This document shows, piece by piece, positions 1-8,183 of a stretch of 45,049 nucleotides of DNA. A program made the position numbers and the translations under genes. How positions within the stretch are numbered: the stretch's first letter is position 1; each line of letters begins with the position of its first letter. This DNA comes from Bacteroidaceae bacterium. Lineage in GTDB: Bacteria; Bacteroidota; Bacteroidia; Bacteroidales; Bacteroidaceae. The notes beneath the pieces are model-generated. The model was not told the DNA's origin. It did no database searches and was given only the letters and a program-made list of their open reading frames with translations. The DNA lies in NCBI GenBank assembly GCA_024398515.1, contig JAKSIZ010000017.1:1-45049 (forward strand). Direction: 5' to 3'.

Positions 1-10
1 TATTTTGTCA

Positions 11-140
11 TTTTATTATGTGTGGCTCTTCGGGACGAAGAGCGATGTGATGGTTGCGGCTGGGCGTTATGAACTTGTTCATATAAGCACAGGCGGAACC
101 AACACATCAAGGCTGCCTAAGGCAGACACACATAATGAAA
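11..140. repeat. 130-base cloverleaf palindrome, copy 1
   Basis: This stretch folds on paper into a four-stem structure. The outer stem is 11-24 with 127-140 (14 pairs, one G-U). A side hairpin is 25-32/36-43 (GCTCTTCG, loop GGA). A central arm pairs 44-49 with 103-108 and 52-55 with 97-100, capped by TATGAAC-TT-GTTCATA (68-83). A second side hairpin is 113-117/121-125 (CTGCC, loop TAA). Length and topology match the element at 28427-28556, although only the apical GAACTTGTTC is shared in sequence. The central and 3' parts recur at 37351-37465. It could be a non-autonomous mobile element or a structured RNA. No gene is visible in it. Confidence 0.7.
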
Positions 141-227
141 CGTATTTTTTTTCTTATATATAACACTTGGTTTTGCGAGCGTACTAAAAGCTTTTGCTCT
201 TACAGAGCGTGGCATGTTGCGTCGATA

Positions 228-275
228 TACCCAGGGCGTTGCCCTGGGCTGATAGGTGTAAGCCTTTCAGGCTAT
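228..275. repeat. REP-like double hairpin
   Basis: Two adjacent hairpins are visible. CCCAGGGC-GTT-GCCCTGGG (230-248) is a perfect 8-base-pair stem. AGCCT-TTC-AGGCT (261-273) has a 5-base-pair stem. From memory, this CCCAGGGCGTTGCCCTGGG motif followed by a TTTCAGG hairpin is scattered through Bacteroidota genomes as an extragenic palindrome. Such repeats are often linked to Y1 (RAYT/IS200-like) transposases, but no such transposase is in this window. Confidence 0.6.
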
Positions 276-280
276 AAAAT

Positions 281-598
281 GAAATAAAACACGAATAAAG
301 GCTGCCGCTTCGTTATCATTTGTAAATAATTCGTAAAAGCTCTCAAATATGTGTGAAGCACATATAGTGCGATGGGGTGCATGGCTGAATGAAATCGGCT
401 TGCCGCTTTTACAAAGCCAGGATGGCGACTAAAAGAAAACTTGTTTGCAGGCAGACATGCAGACCATCACACGTTAGTATCTGAAAAGATACTTTGAGGG
501 CTTGGTATTCGTGTATATATACATTGTGAACGGCGGATAAAACGGTCGGAATTGTGGGGGTGAGCGATAGGCTTTGTAGGGGTGTGTGGTGGGGGTGG
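281..598. other. Gene-free stretch with small hairpins
   Basis: No open frame here looks like a gene. Two small perfect hairpins are visible: ATATGTG-TGAAG-CACATAT (347-365) and AGTATC-TGAAAA-GATACT (476-493). The antisense frames that cross this stretch have low-complexity translations and run through the palindromes, so I treat them as chance. Together with the elements on both sides, the first 670 bases look like a cluster of repeats. Confidence 0.5.
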
Positions 599-684
599 AA
601 AAAAGTTGTACAACTTTCGCGCGAAAGTTGTACAACATTCAAGTGAAAGTTGTACAACTTTTTTTCGAGTTAAGCGTTCGTCTT
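599..684. repeat. Palindrome array A (3 units, 22-base period)
   Basis: GTTGTACAAC occurs at 605-614, 627-636 and 649-658, exactly 22 bases apart, each inside a 16-base palindrome (AAAGTTGTACAACTTT, last part imperfect in unit 2). Spacers are 6 bases and begin with C. An A-run precedes and a T-run follows, then GAGTTAAGCGTTCGTC (667-682). The same core, period and flank recur at 28196-28262. The ends resemble weak bidirectional terminators, and the spacing of about two helical turns would also suit a protein-binding array. Confidence 0.75.
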
Positions 685-770
685 GCGGAACGATGAACGT
701 CACTGCATGAAAAAATAAGTGCAAACAGTAAAAAATCATAATTTGTATGCCGAGAATTATAAATTTTTAT

Positions 771-778
771 TACCTTTG
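771..778 (+). promoter_or_regulatory. Promoter -7 box upstream of the Nif3-like gene
   Basis: TACCTTTG matches the Bacteroidota -7 element TAnnTTTG. A TTTG lies at 742-745, but the 25-base spacing is longer than the usual 19-21, so the -33 box is uncertain. The box lies downstream of an in-frame ATG at 747, which argues that translation begins at the GTG at 819. Confidence 0.6.
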
Positions 779-818
779 CACACGAAAAGAAGGAAACTTA
801 CAAAAAAATACGCAAAGC

Positions 819-1604
819 GTGAAGATTAAGGTCATTTTGGAAGCCCTTGAACATTTCGCGCCTCTGCCCTTGCAGGAAAGCTGGGACAATGCTGGCTTGC
901 AAGTAGGATTGACAGAGACGGATGCATCAGGGGCATTATTGTGTTTGGATGTCAACGAGGATATTGTTGACGAGGCGATAGAAAAGGGGTGCAACCTGAT
1001 TGTGTCGCATCATCCGCTGTTGTTTCGCGGACTTAAGCAGGTGTCGGATGCCAACTACGTGCAGCGCATAGTGATGAAGGCGGTGAAGAACGACATTGCA
1101 ATCATCTCCATGCATACCAACATGGACAATGCGAAGAACGGCGTGAACTATAAGATTGCCGAGAAACTTGGGCTCACGGACGTGAGGTTCCTCGACACGA
1201 AGCAGGGCGTCACACCCGAGTGCGGCAGTGGGGTGATAGGCGAATTTGTGTCGGGCATGGATGCCGAGGCGTTCATCATGAAGGTGAAGGAGACTTTCGG
1301 ATGCGGTTGTGTGATGACAAACGAGCCGTTGCAGCGAGGCATAAAGCGAGTTGCTATATGTGGTGGTGCCGGTGCATTCCTGTTGGATGAGGCAGTGAAA
1401 ACCAATGCCGATGCGTTCATCACGGGTGAGATGCACTATCATGAATACTTCGACCATGAGCAGGAAATACAGATTGCGGTAATAGGTCACTATGAGAGTG
1501 AGCATTTCACAACAGAGATTTTCCGCGACATCATAGCAAGTGTATGCCCATGCTTGCGCACGGAAATAGCAACGACAAACACCAATCCGATAAGGTATTA
1601 CTAA
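819..1604 (+). CDS. Nif3-like dinuclear metal centre protein
   Basis: A 261-residue member of the NIF3/YbgI/YqfO family. These are hexameric proteins with a two-metal site whose physiological role is unsettled (GTP cyclohydrolase type 1-like annotations are unproven). Family signatures are DNAGLQVG near the N terminus, SHHPLLF, an HTNMD-type motif, the C-terminal TGEMHYHE and HYESE metal-ligand motifs. The length fits the short form without the PII-like insert. I chose the GTG at 819 over the ATG at 747 because the TACCTTTG promoter box lies between them and homology begins at KVILEALE. The zinc-ribbon gene follows after 83 bases. Confidence 0.88.
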   Translation: MKIKVILEALEHFAPLPLQESWDNAGLQVGLTETDASGALLCLDVNEDIVDEAIEKGCNLIVSHHPLLFRGLKQVSDANYVQRIVMKAVKNDIAIISMHTNMDNAKNGVNYKIAEKLGLTDVRFLDTKQGVTPECGSGVIGEFVSGMDAEAFIMKVKETFGCGCVMTNEPLQRGIKRVAICGGAGAFLLDEAVKTNADAFITGEMHYHEYFDHEQEIQIAVIGHYESEHFTTEIFRDIIASVCPCLRTEIATTNTNPIRYY

Positions 1605-1687
1605 TACCCGCACGGAGAAAATAGGATAAAACAGTAGAATTATAAATAAATCATAAGTAGTAAAAACGTAAAATGTAGATCACTTTT

Positions 1688-2530
1688 ATGGCAAAGAAGA
1701 CAGTTAATTCAGCAGAAATGACAGTCGAAGACCGACTGAAAACATTGTATCAATTGCAGACAACACTCACTGCAATCGATGAAAAGCGTGCACTTAGAGG
1801 CGAACTTCCACTCGAAGTACAGGACCTCGAAGACGAACTCGTGGGCCTCAACACTCGCGTTGAGAAGATAATGGCAGAACTTGCAGAGCTTGATGCAGCA
1901 ATGACTGAGAAGCGTAACAGCGTAGCAGATGCCCAGGCTAAGATAGAACAATACAAGAGACAACTCGACGACGTGCGTAATAATCGCGAATACGACACGC
2001 TGAGCAAGGAAATAGAATATCAAGGTCTGGAGATTGAATTGTGCAACAAGAAGATGCGCGAAGGTGCAGCCCGCATTGAACAAAAGAAGGAAGAACTGCT
2101 AAAGACACAAGAAGCACTCACCGGCAGACGCACGGACCTCGAAATAAAACGCACCGAACTCGACGAGATTATGGAAGAGACACGTGCCGAAGAAGAGGTG
2201 TTGAAGGCAAAGGTTACAGAACTGGAGACAATGATTGAACCTCGACTCCTGCTCTCGTTCAAGCGAATCCGCAAGAATGTACGCAATGGTCTCGGCGTCG
2301 TTCCTGTTCAGCGTGACGCCTGTGGAGGTTGTTTCGCACAGATTCCACCACAGCGACAGCTCGACATAAAGATGCATAAGAAGGTAATCGTATGCGAATA
2401 CTGCGGAAGAATTCTCGTTGATCCAGAGCTTGCAGGCATAAAACCAGCCAAGGAAGAAAAGCCAAAGAAGACAAAACGAGCAGCAAAGAAGGCTGTTGTT
2501 GACTCAGACGAAAATCCAATTGAAGACTAA
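1688..2530 (+). CDS. Coiled-coil protein with C4 zinc ribbon
   Basis: 280 residues. The first 190 are heptad-rich and highly charged, predicting a long alpha-helical hairpin or coiled coil. The C-terminal part has two CxxC pairs (C212/C215 and C236/C239) forming a zinc ribbon of the zf-RING_7 (CT398-like) family, followed by a Lys-rich tail. The cellular role of the family is not well defined; nucleic-acid or membrane-associated roles have been proposed for relatives. Its end overlaps the next gene by about 35 bases in another frame, so translation of the two is probably coupled. Confidence 0.85.
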   Translation: MAKKTVNSAEMTVEDRLKTLYQLQTTLTAIDEKRALRGELPLEVQDLEDELVGLNTRVEKIMAELAELDAAMTEKRNSVADAQAKIEQYKRQLDDVRNNREYDTLSKEIEYQGLEIELCNKKMREGAARIEQKKEELLKTQEALTGRRTDLEIKRTELDEIMEETRAEEEVLKAKVTELETMIEPRLLLSFKRIRKNVRNGLGVVPVQRDACGGCFAQIPPQRQLDIKMHKKVIVCEYCGRILVDPELAGIKPAKEEKPKKTKRAAKKAVVDSDENPIED

Positions 2531-2927
2531 AATCTTCGATGTCCTGCGTAGGAAATACGTGGCACTGACACCCGAGGAGGAAGTGCGACAAGGCTTTGTC
2601 CACTTCCTCATCGAAGACCGTCACTACCCAAAAGAGTTGCTTGCCAACGAGGTAGAACTCAATAGCGGCAACAAGAAACTGCGATGTGACACGGTCGTGT
2701 ACGACACTGCACTGAAACCAGTGATGATTGTGGAGTACAAAGCACCACACATTGAACTCACACAAGCCATATTCAACCAGATTCTTGACTACAACAGCCT
2801 GCTCGGAGTGACTTATCTCGTGATGAGCAATGGGCGGACAACGGTCTGCTGCAAGGTCAACGACGGCAACTATGAGTTCCTCAAAGAGATACCAGAATAC
2901 TCAACCATCAATACAAAAGAGCAATGA
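2496..2927 (+). CDS. Stand-alone HsdR N-terminal-like (PD-(D/E)XK) protein
   Basis: About 143 residues matching the HSDR_N_2 domain, the nuclease-fold N-terminal part of type I restriction enzymes. It is a complete small gene here with no helicase domain and no HsdM or HsdS nearby. A plausible PD-(D/E)XK core is the Asp in KLRCDTVVYD followed by the EYK of MIVEYKAP. There is no ATG; TTG codons at 2496, 2499 or 2520 are the candidate starts, so the N terminus is uncertain. The stop overlaps the holA start (ATGA). From memory, Bacteroidales often keep this gene next to holA, which suggests a DNA-metabolism role rather than restriction. Confidence 0.75.
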   Translation: MLTQTKIQLKTKIFDVLRRKYVALTPEEEVRQGFVHFLIEDRHYPKELLANEVELNSGNKKLRCDTVVYDTALKPVMIVEYKAPHIELTQAIFNQILDYNSLLGVTYLVMSNGRTTVCCKVNDGNYEFLKEIPEYSTINTKEQ

Positions 2928-3934
2928 CACAGACATACATTCAGTTGATGAAAGACTTGCAGGCACGCAAGTTCGCACCCATATACTATCTTATGGGCGA
3001 AGAATCATATTATATAGATAAGGTGTCGGACTTCATTGCGGGCAATGTATTGGCTGAAGAAGAGCGTGACTTTAACCAGACTGTGGTCTTCGGTTCGGAC
3101 GTTTCGATGCAGCAGGTGGTTGAATACGCCAAGCGTTACCCAATGATGGCAGAACGCCAAGTGGTCATAGTCAAGGAATCACAGGGCATAAAGAGCATGG
3201 ATATGCTTGAACAATACATACAAAAGCCCATGACTTCGACGGTTCTCGTGTTCTGTCATAAGAACGGAAGCCTTGACAAACGCAAGAAAGTAGCGACATT
3301 GTTGACAAAATCAGATGCCGCAGTGGTGTTTGAGAGCAAGAAGTTGAAGGACACAGAACTGCCGGCGTTCATCATGTCGTACCTCAGCGAACAGGACATA
3401 AAGATAGATAATAAGTCGGTTCATATCATAGCCGAGTCGATTGGCTCGGACCTGAACCGTATGACAAGCGAGTTGGACAAACTCAAGATAGGTCTTCCTG
3501 ATGACCGAACAATAACGCCCGAGATTGTAGAACAGAAGATAGGCGTGAGCAAAGACTTCAATGCCTTTGAACTTCGCAACGCAATCGTGACGAAAAACGT
3601 GTTCAAGGCAAACCAGATAATCGACTATTTCGACAAAAATCCAAAGGCAGGAAGCATATACAACATGATTCCGTTGCTGTTTCAATACTTCGCCAACCTG
3701 ATGCAGGCGCATTATGCTCCGAAGAAAGACGACCGTAGTTTAGGCGAATGGTTAGGCATCTCGCCGTGGATGGCAAGGGAATATGTTAGTGGAATGAAGA
3801 TGTTTTCGGCAATGAAAACGCTTCAGATTATTGCAAAATTCCGTGAAGTCGATGCCAAGAGCAAGGGCCTTGACAATCCAAATACGTCGGCATCAGAACT
3901 AATGAAGGAACTTGTTTTCTTTATTCTTCATTAG
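2924..3934 (+). CDS. holA: DNA polymerase III delta subunit
   Basis: 336 residues, the usual size for HolA, the clamp-loader subunit that opens the beta sliding clamp. The N-terminal YYLMGEESYYIDKV motif is the degenerate nucleotide-fold start typical of delta. It is followed by the conserved helical segment around SDLNRMTSELDKL and by a C-terminal helical domain. It overlaps the upstream gene by 4 bases (ATGA), indicating co-translation. The stop is 9 bases from the convergent nuclease gene, with no obvious terminator hairpin between. Confidence 0.92.
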   Translation: MTQTYIQLMKDLQARKFAPIYYLMGEESYYIDKVSDFIAGNVLAEEERDFNQTVVFGSDVSMQQVVEYAKRYPMMAERQVVIVKESQGIKSMDMLEQYIQKPMTSTVLVFCHKNGSLDKRKKVATLLTKSDAAVVFESKKLKDTELPAFIMSYLSEQDIKIDNKSVHIIAESIGSDLNRMTSELDKLKIGLPDDRTITPEIVEQKIGVSKDFNAFELRNAIVTKNVFKANQIIDYFDKNPKAGSIYNMIPLLFQYFANLMQAHYAPKKDDRSLGEWLGISPWMAREYVSGMKMFSAMKTLQIIAKFREVDAKSKGLDNPNTSASELMKELVFFILH

Positions 3935-3943
3935 TTTCGGCAT

Positions 3944-4921
3944 TTATTTTAGCCCCCAGACACTCGGCACATAGTTCGACTCAACCTGCGACTCAATATC
4001 ATCTGGCAGGTTGCAGAAGAAGTCTATGCCCGTCTTTGCCTCTAACTCGTCGATTGACATGGCAAACTTCGAGAGGTTCGACCCTTGGTCAGTGCCTTTG
4101 TGTTCAATCCAAAAAGCCATTGCCTTATACCCTCCATTGCCATTCTTATGGTTCTTTACAAGGATTGCCATAAAGAAATACTTTGGCACAAGCAGGCTTC
4201 TGGCATATCCTGCCAAGCCGTTGTCGATGGTTCCACCCTTGCATACATACATTGTGTCAGTGCTTCCTGACGAAGGCGACCACTGCCTAACCTTGTTTTC
4301 CATATCTTCCCAAGTGCCGACATTAAACTCATAAAGCTGCGGCTGCATGTTTGAAAGATAGAAAGTTTGTTCGTTTGCGGTCATAGAACTAAGCCTGTCT
4401 GCCGATGGGCAAATATGTCCACGGTTGTAACCAGAACCACGATAGTCGTCGAGTTCAGTGCGGTATTGGTTCGGCAGAGATGGGTCAGGTTGGTAAGGAT
4501 CAGCGTAGGAGTGACCGGTTTGTTCGTAACAAAGATTAGCCCACTTGTTGTTGAAGATTTGATTTACCCAGTTGTTTCTGTTCCATCTTCTCGTGTTTGT
4601 CGTTGCGGTCATTTGGTATGCTGTCCACCTTTGAGCACGTTTCTCAGTGTCCCATTCAATACATATATTCACGCCTATGTCGTTGCTCTTATAGACGAGA
4701 AACCAGTTGTTGCCGCCTTTCAACGCTGGCATCTCAATGCGTTGCGCTATTTGCAATGCCTCTTGAGTGCTTGAGAGGTTTGTTGTCTCGTTAAGAAAAT
4801 TGTTTATATTCTTGTTTCCCTTGGTCATTTCTTTGCCCGTAGTATCGTCGTCGTCCGAACAAGATACCATAATCAATGCGGCAAAGAGTGCCAGAAAGAG
4901 TGCTTTCGAAAAGATTTTCAT
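3944..4921 (-). CDS. Secreted DNA/RNA non-specific endonuclease (lipoprotein)
   Basis: 325 residues. A signal peptide ends in a lipobox with Cys21 (MVSC), followed by acidic residues, predicting an envelope-anchored lipoprotein. The fold is that of the Serratia-type beta-beta-alpha-metal nucleases. The DRGH motif is present as N166-R-G-H169, giving the general-base His169, and the metal-binding Asn lies in LSNMQPQ (N191). It probably degrades extracellular DNA and RNA for nutrition or as a defence. It starts 2 bases after the PdxA-like gene ends, so the two are very likely cotranscribed from upstream of rlmN. Confidence 0.88.
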   Translation of the reverse strand: MKIFSKALFLALFAALIMVSCSDDDDTTGKEMTKGNKNINNFLNETTNLSSTQEALQIAQRIEMPALKGGNNWFLVYKSNDIGVNICIEWDTEKRAQRWTAYQMTATTNTRRWNRNNWVNQIFNNKWANLCYEQTGHSYADPYQPDPSLPNQYRTELDDYRGSGYNRGHICPSADRLSSMTANEQTFYLSNMQPQLYEFNVGTWEDMENKVRQWSPSSGSTDTMYVCKGGTIDNGLAGYARSLLVPKYFFMAILVKNHKNGNGGYKAMAFWIEHKGTDQGSNLSKFAMSIDELEAKTGIDFFCNLPDDIESQVESNYVPSVWGLK

Positions 4922-4923
4922 AG

Positions 4924-5703
4924 TTATTGCTCGTCTTTTTTCTTCATGAATTCCAACGGTGCAAAGCGTGGTCGGCGGTCTTCGCCTTCTTTCTGCTCGT
5001 GGTAAAGTTTAGGAAGAGGATTGCTGTATGCCTCATCGTATGACTTGCGTTTATTGAACGATTTTGCGATTGTGAACACAATCTCAGCCAGATTTGTGGC
5101 GTCGGCTTCAGGTGCAGAGACGATAATCTTTGGCGTGTCCATCGCCCATGCAATAGGCTTTATGTCGTTGCCGTTGACAAAATTCATTGCTTCGTTGCCG
5201 TTTATGACCAAAAGAGCATCAAAACAATCATATTGCTTTTCCTCGAAGAATGTTGCTGGCTGATATGGTCCAAAGCATTGAATCTTGCTCTGGAACAGAT
5301 TTTCTAATGCAGGTTTTACGATGCTTTCCTCGGCATTCTCAGGTTCTGCATCGTTGGAAAGCACGGCAATTCGCGGATTTGTAATAAGGAAATCACGCCT
5401 TAAAGTCTTGTGCATTGTCGTTGCCAAGGCTATGATATCGTCAGCAGTAGGCTTTGTGTTGGCAACCTTGAGCGTAGAAATCTTCACGCCATTCCCTATA
5501 TATAATAAGGAATAAGCGTTGTCGGCATTGCTCTCTTTCGCAAGGTTCAGCACAGCATCATAGTCTTCCTCTTCGCTTTCAGCGAGCGACACAACATGAC
5601 AAGCGTCGTAGAGTGCCGCATCGTTGAAGTATTGATTCAGTTCTTCTTCGTTCCAAATCTCGTTGCCATCCATTGAAATGGCGAGTCGTATCTTGTTGTT
5701 CAT
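4924..5703 (-). CDS. PdxA-derived protein lacking catalytic motifs
   Basis: 259 residues. The C-terminal half aligns by eye with 4-hydroxythreonine-4-phosphate dehydrogenase (PdxA): LRRDFLITNPRIAVLS, then an insert, then FGPYQPATFF, YDCFDALLVI, and an ending resembling the NPL-KLY tail of Bacteroidales PdxA. The metal- and substrate-binding motifs are gone: the MYHDQGL segment is replaced by INGNEAMNF, and the N-terminal GDxxGIG motif reads SMDGNEIWN. It is also about 100 residues shorter than active PdxA. The frame is open and the protein looks soluble. I infer a pseudoenzyme that has lost pyridoxal-phosphate synthesis activity; its present role is unknown. Confidence 0.65.
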   Translation of the reverse strand: MNNKIRLAISMDGNEIWNEEELNQYFNDAALYDACHVVSLAESEEEDYDAVLNLAKESNADNAYSLLYIGNGVKISTLKVANTKPTADDIIALATTMHKTLRRDFLITNPRIAVLSNDAEPENAEESIVKPALENLFQSKIQCFGPYQPATFFEEKQYDCFDALLVINGNEAMNFVNGNDIKPIAWAMDTPKIIVSAPEADATNLAEIVFTIAKSFNKRKSYDEAYSNPLPKLYHEQKEGEDRRPRFAPLEFMKKKDEQ

Positions 5704-5754
5704 AATTACAGATTTTGTTTATTTCGTGTTCTCGATAGTTCGATATTCCGGTTT

Positions 5755-6837
5755 TTAGTTTTCATTTTTCTTTTTTGCAGTCGAAAGAAGTCCACATGCA
5801 GCCCATATATCTTCGCCACGCGAAGTGCGAATAGTGGTGAAAACGCCATGCGACGATAGGTAGTCGCGCATTGCTTCCATTCGTTTATCGTCGGATGTCT
5901 CGAGCGAAATGCCGTTCCCGTCCGTCGCTTCTTTGCCCTTGTTGATGTTGTGATAGCGTATCAAGTTGATGCGGCAATCCATTCCTCCAAGCAGTTTCAG
6001 CAGTTCTCGCACATGCATCTGAGAGTCGTTCAAACCGCGGAACACGGTATATTCAAACGAAAGTCTGCGCTGATGTGAGAAGTCGTAACGCTTCAAGTCG
6101 CGTATCATCTCCGTTATCGGGTATGCTTTCTCCGCTGGCATCAGTCGTTCTCTCTGCTCAGGTATAGGCGAATGAAGGCTTATTGCGACATTGCACTGGC
6201 TTTCGTCGAGGAAACGGATTAGTCCTTTCTTCAATCCGCAAGTGCTCACGGTGATTCTTTTCGGGCTCCAAGCCCAGCCATAATCGGCTGTTAGTATCTC
6301 GGTGGAACGCATCACGTTGTCGAGATTGTCCATTGGTTCGCCCTGGCCCATATACACAATGTTGGTCAATGCACCCTTGTCGTTCTCTTCGGCAGTCGAT
6401 GCAGGGAAGTAATATATCTGGTTGAGTATGTCGGCAGCACTGAGATTTCCCTCGAAACCTTGCTTTCCGGTGTGGCAGAATATGCAGTTCATCTTGCATC
6501 CCACTTGGCACGAAATGCACAGCGTGGCGCGTTTGTGGTCGGGAATATACACCGTCTCCACGAACTTTCCGTCCGAAGTAGGGAAGAGATACTTCACTGT
6601 TCCGTCCTTCGACTTTACTTGTTCTATCGGGTCCATGCAGCCTATGGTGCACGATTCTTCCAGTCGTTCGCGGTTGGATTTTGATATATTTGTCATTTCG
6701 TCAATGCTTCTTACGCGCTTCACGTACATCCAGTTTGCTATCTGCTTAGCCGTAAACGCTGGCATACCGAACCCTGCCACAAGTTCCTTCAACTCGTCAA
6801 GCGTCATGCCCAAAAGCACTTTCTTCGTCTCTTCCAT
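5755..6837 (-). CDS. rlmN: 23S rRNA/tRNA adenine-C2 methyltransferase RlmN
   Basis: 360 residues. A radical-SAM enzyme that methylates C2 of A2503 in 23S rRNA and of A37 in some tRNAs. The [4Fe-4S] ligands are C114, C118 and C121 (CxxxCxxC in GCKMNCIFC). The catalytic cysteines are C107 (TLCISC) and C348 (WAACGLL, the methyl-carrying one in E. coli). All are present, so the enzyme should be active. It follows hicA on the same strand after 43 bases and precedes the PdxA-like gene by 51 bases containing a TCGA-rich tract. Confidence 0.95.
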   Translation of the reverse strand: MEETKKVLLGMTLDELKELVAGFGMPAFTAKQIANWMYVKRVRSIDEMTNISKSNRERLEESCTIGCMDPIEQVKSKDGTVKYLFPTSDGKFVETVYIPDHKRATLCISCQVGCKMNCIFCHTGKQGFEGNLSAADILNQIYYFPASTAEENDKGALTNIVYMGQGEPMDNLDNVMRSTEILTADYGWAWSPKRITVSTCGLKKGLIRFLDESQCNVAISLHSPIPEQRERLMPAEKAYPITEMIRDLKRYDFSHQRRLSFEYTVFRGLNDSQMHVRELLKLLGGMDCRINLIRYHNINKGKEATDGNGISLETSDDKRMEAMRDYLSSHGVFTTIRTSRGEDIWAACGLLSTAKKKNEN

Positions 6838-6880
6838 GCTTGATTTTATTTACAATTTGCGTTTCATTGCATTTATTCCT

Positions 6881-7114
6881 TTATTCACCAATCATTTCCA
6901 AAAAGTCTTTTTTCGACACTTTTAGCTCTTGCAGAATGTTCTTTACAATAAATATCGGAACAGGGTCAACGTGTGTCTGAATGACAATTGGCCTTGAACA
7001 TCCTTCTTTAACCCATATTTCATGCCCACCATTTATGTGGTCTCTTTTCAAACCATAGTTAAAAAGGAACTTCCTGAAATCCTTCAAAGGGATATTCGAC
7101 ATTCGCTTTGTCAT
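6881..7114 (-). CDS. hicA: HicA-like toxin (mRNA interferase)
   Basis: 77 residues. A double-stranded-RNA-binding-like fold of the HicA/YcfA family: the N-terminal KDFRKFLFNYGL helix, then the NGGHEIW strand with the catalytic His at about residue 30, then a C-terminal HVDPVPIFIVKNILQEL segment. The family cleaves mRNA when freed from HicB. The start overlaps the hicB stop by 4 bases (ATGA on the minus strand). A second start, MSNIPLK, four residues in is possible. Antitoxin-before-toxin order is the reverse of the classical hicAB order. Confidence 0.82.
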   Translation of the reverse strand: MTKRMSNIPLKDFRKFLFNYGLKRDHINGGHEIWVKEGCSRPIVIQTHVDPVPIFIVKNILQELKVSKKDFLEMIGE

Positions 7115-7437
7115 GCCATTGCCGGTATTTTGATTGATGCCAACTTAATTGAAATGCCTTTGTTGATTACTCTTTTCAGTTCCTTGTCCTTGCTTAATAT
7201 GGCAAAAGGCGATGGCTGCTTATTGTTTTTCCAGCCATGTGCAGTCAAGTCATCGGCAAGAGTATTGTTCTCTATGGTATATTTCAAATACTCATAGAGC
7301 ACTGTCTTGAACGATGATTGTGCCTCTTTTGTGTTGTTGCCATACCCTGTGAGGTTCAATGCCGGACAATATATAAAGGAAACTCCTTCTTCACGAAAAG
7401 CAAATACAGACAAATTTCCCTCGATAATACAATTCAT
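7111..7437 (-). CDS. hicB: HicB-like antitoxin
   Basis: 108 residues. The N-terminal half has the degenerate RNase H-like fold of HicB antitoxins (strand, FIYCPALNLTGYGNNTKEAQ, helix). The remaining tail is short and I see no clear ribbon-helix-helix or helix-turn-helix DNA-binding domain. It may neutralise HicA without being a strong autorepressor. It starts 71 bases after cmk ends and overlaps hicA. The intervening DNA is AT-rich, and a local promoter is possible but I cannot place one firmly. Confidence 0.75.
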   Translation of the reverse strand: MNCIIEGNLSVFAFREEGVSFIYCPALNLTGYGNNTKEAQSSFKTVLYEYLKYTIENNTLADDLTAHGWKNNKQPSPFAILSKDKELKRVINKGISIKLASIKIPAMA

Positions 7438-7508
7438 AACACAACTTATATATTGAATATTTATAACTATTTCTTACTTCTTGCCGATGCCCTGTGGCTT
7501 TATTTTGT

Positions 7509-8183
7509 TCAATTATTTGCCGCTTTCTCGTAGGCATTCATCAGCCATTCGTTCTGCTGGGCAATGGTCATGTGGCTGTTGTCGAGCTCTATGGCGTCGT
7601 CGGCCTTGCGTAATGGGCTTACTTCACGATGTGAATCAATGTAGTCGCGCTCCACTACATTCTTCAAAATCTCATCGTAGGATGCCTCCTGCCCCTTTGC
7701 TTTCAACTCGTCGTAACGCCTTTGGGCACGCACTTCAGCCGATGCGGTGACGAAAATCTTCAGTTCTGCATCGGGAAAAACAACGGTTCCGATGTCGCGA
7801 CCATCCATTACGATGCCCTTTTCCGTGCCCATTGCTTGCTGCTGGGCAACGAGAAACTTGCGCACGAAGGGCAGTGTTGCTATCGGACTCACATGGTTTG
7901 ATACCTCAATTGAGCGTATCTCCCTCTCCACATTCTCGCCATTGAGGTATGTTTCTGGGCGACTTTCTTCGTTAAGTCGGAACGTTATCTTTATGTCGCC
8001 GAGCGCTTGTTCGAGTGATTCCTTGTCGTCAAGCATACCATTTCGAAGTGCATAAAGCGTCACGGCGCGGTACATTGCGCCCGTATCTACGTAGATATAT
8101 CCTATCTTTCGTGCCAGATCCTTTGCCATAGTGCTCTTTCCGCACGACGAATGTCCGTCAATTGCTATCGTAATTTTTCTCAT
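7509..8183 (-). CDS. cmk: Cytidylate kinase
   Basis: 224 residues, the normal size. It phosphorylates CMP and dCMP with ATP. The P-loop is GHSSCGKST (10-18). The family's [10 protein letters not shown] substrate motif and the [13 protein letters not shown] segment are intact. The start overlaps the porQ stop by 4 bases, so the pair is translationally coupled; porQ-cmk adjacency is, from memory, common in Bacteroidota. Confidence 0.95.
   Translation of the reverse strand: MRKITIAIDGHSSCGKSTMAKDLARKIGYIYVDTGAMYRAVTLYALRNGMLDDKESLEQALGDIKITFRLNEESRPETYLNGENVEREIRSIEVSNHVSPIATLPFVRKFLVAQQQAMGTEKGIVMDGRDIGTVVFPDAELKIFVTASAEVRAQRRYDELKAKGQEASYDEILKNVVERDYIDSHREVSPLRKADDAIELDNSHMTIAQQNEWLMNAYEKAANN

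Noticed and set aside
599-684. Palindrome arrays as CRISPR
   Set aside because: Spacers are only 6-7 bases, units number two or three, and there are no cas genes.
747-818. ATG at 747 as the start of the Nif3-like protein
   Set aside because: The promoter -7 box lies at 771-778, after this ATG, and the added 24 residues do not look like the family N terminus.
936-1613. 225-residue antisense ORF over the Nif3-like gene
   Set aside because: It is a shadow of the real gene, rich in Cys, His and Tyr, with no promoter. The same holds for the long antisense frames over mfd, the GH3 gene and the CBM-like gene.
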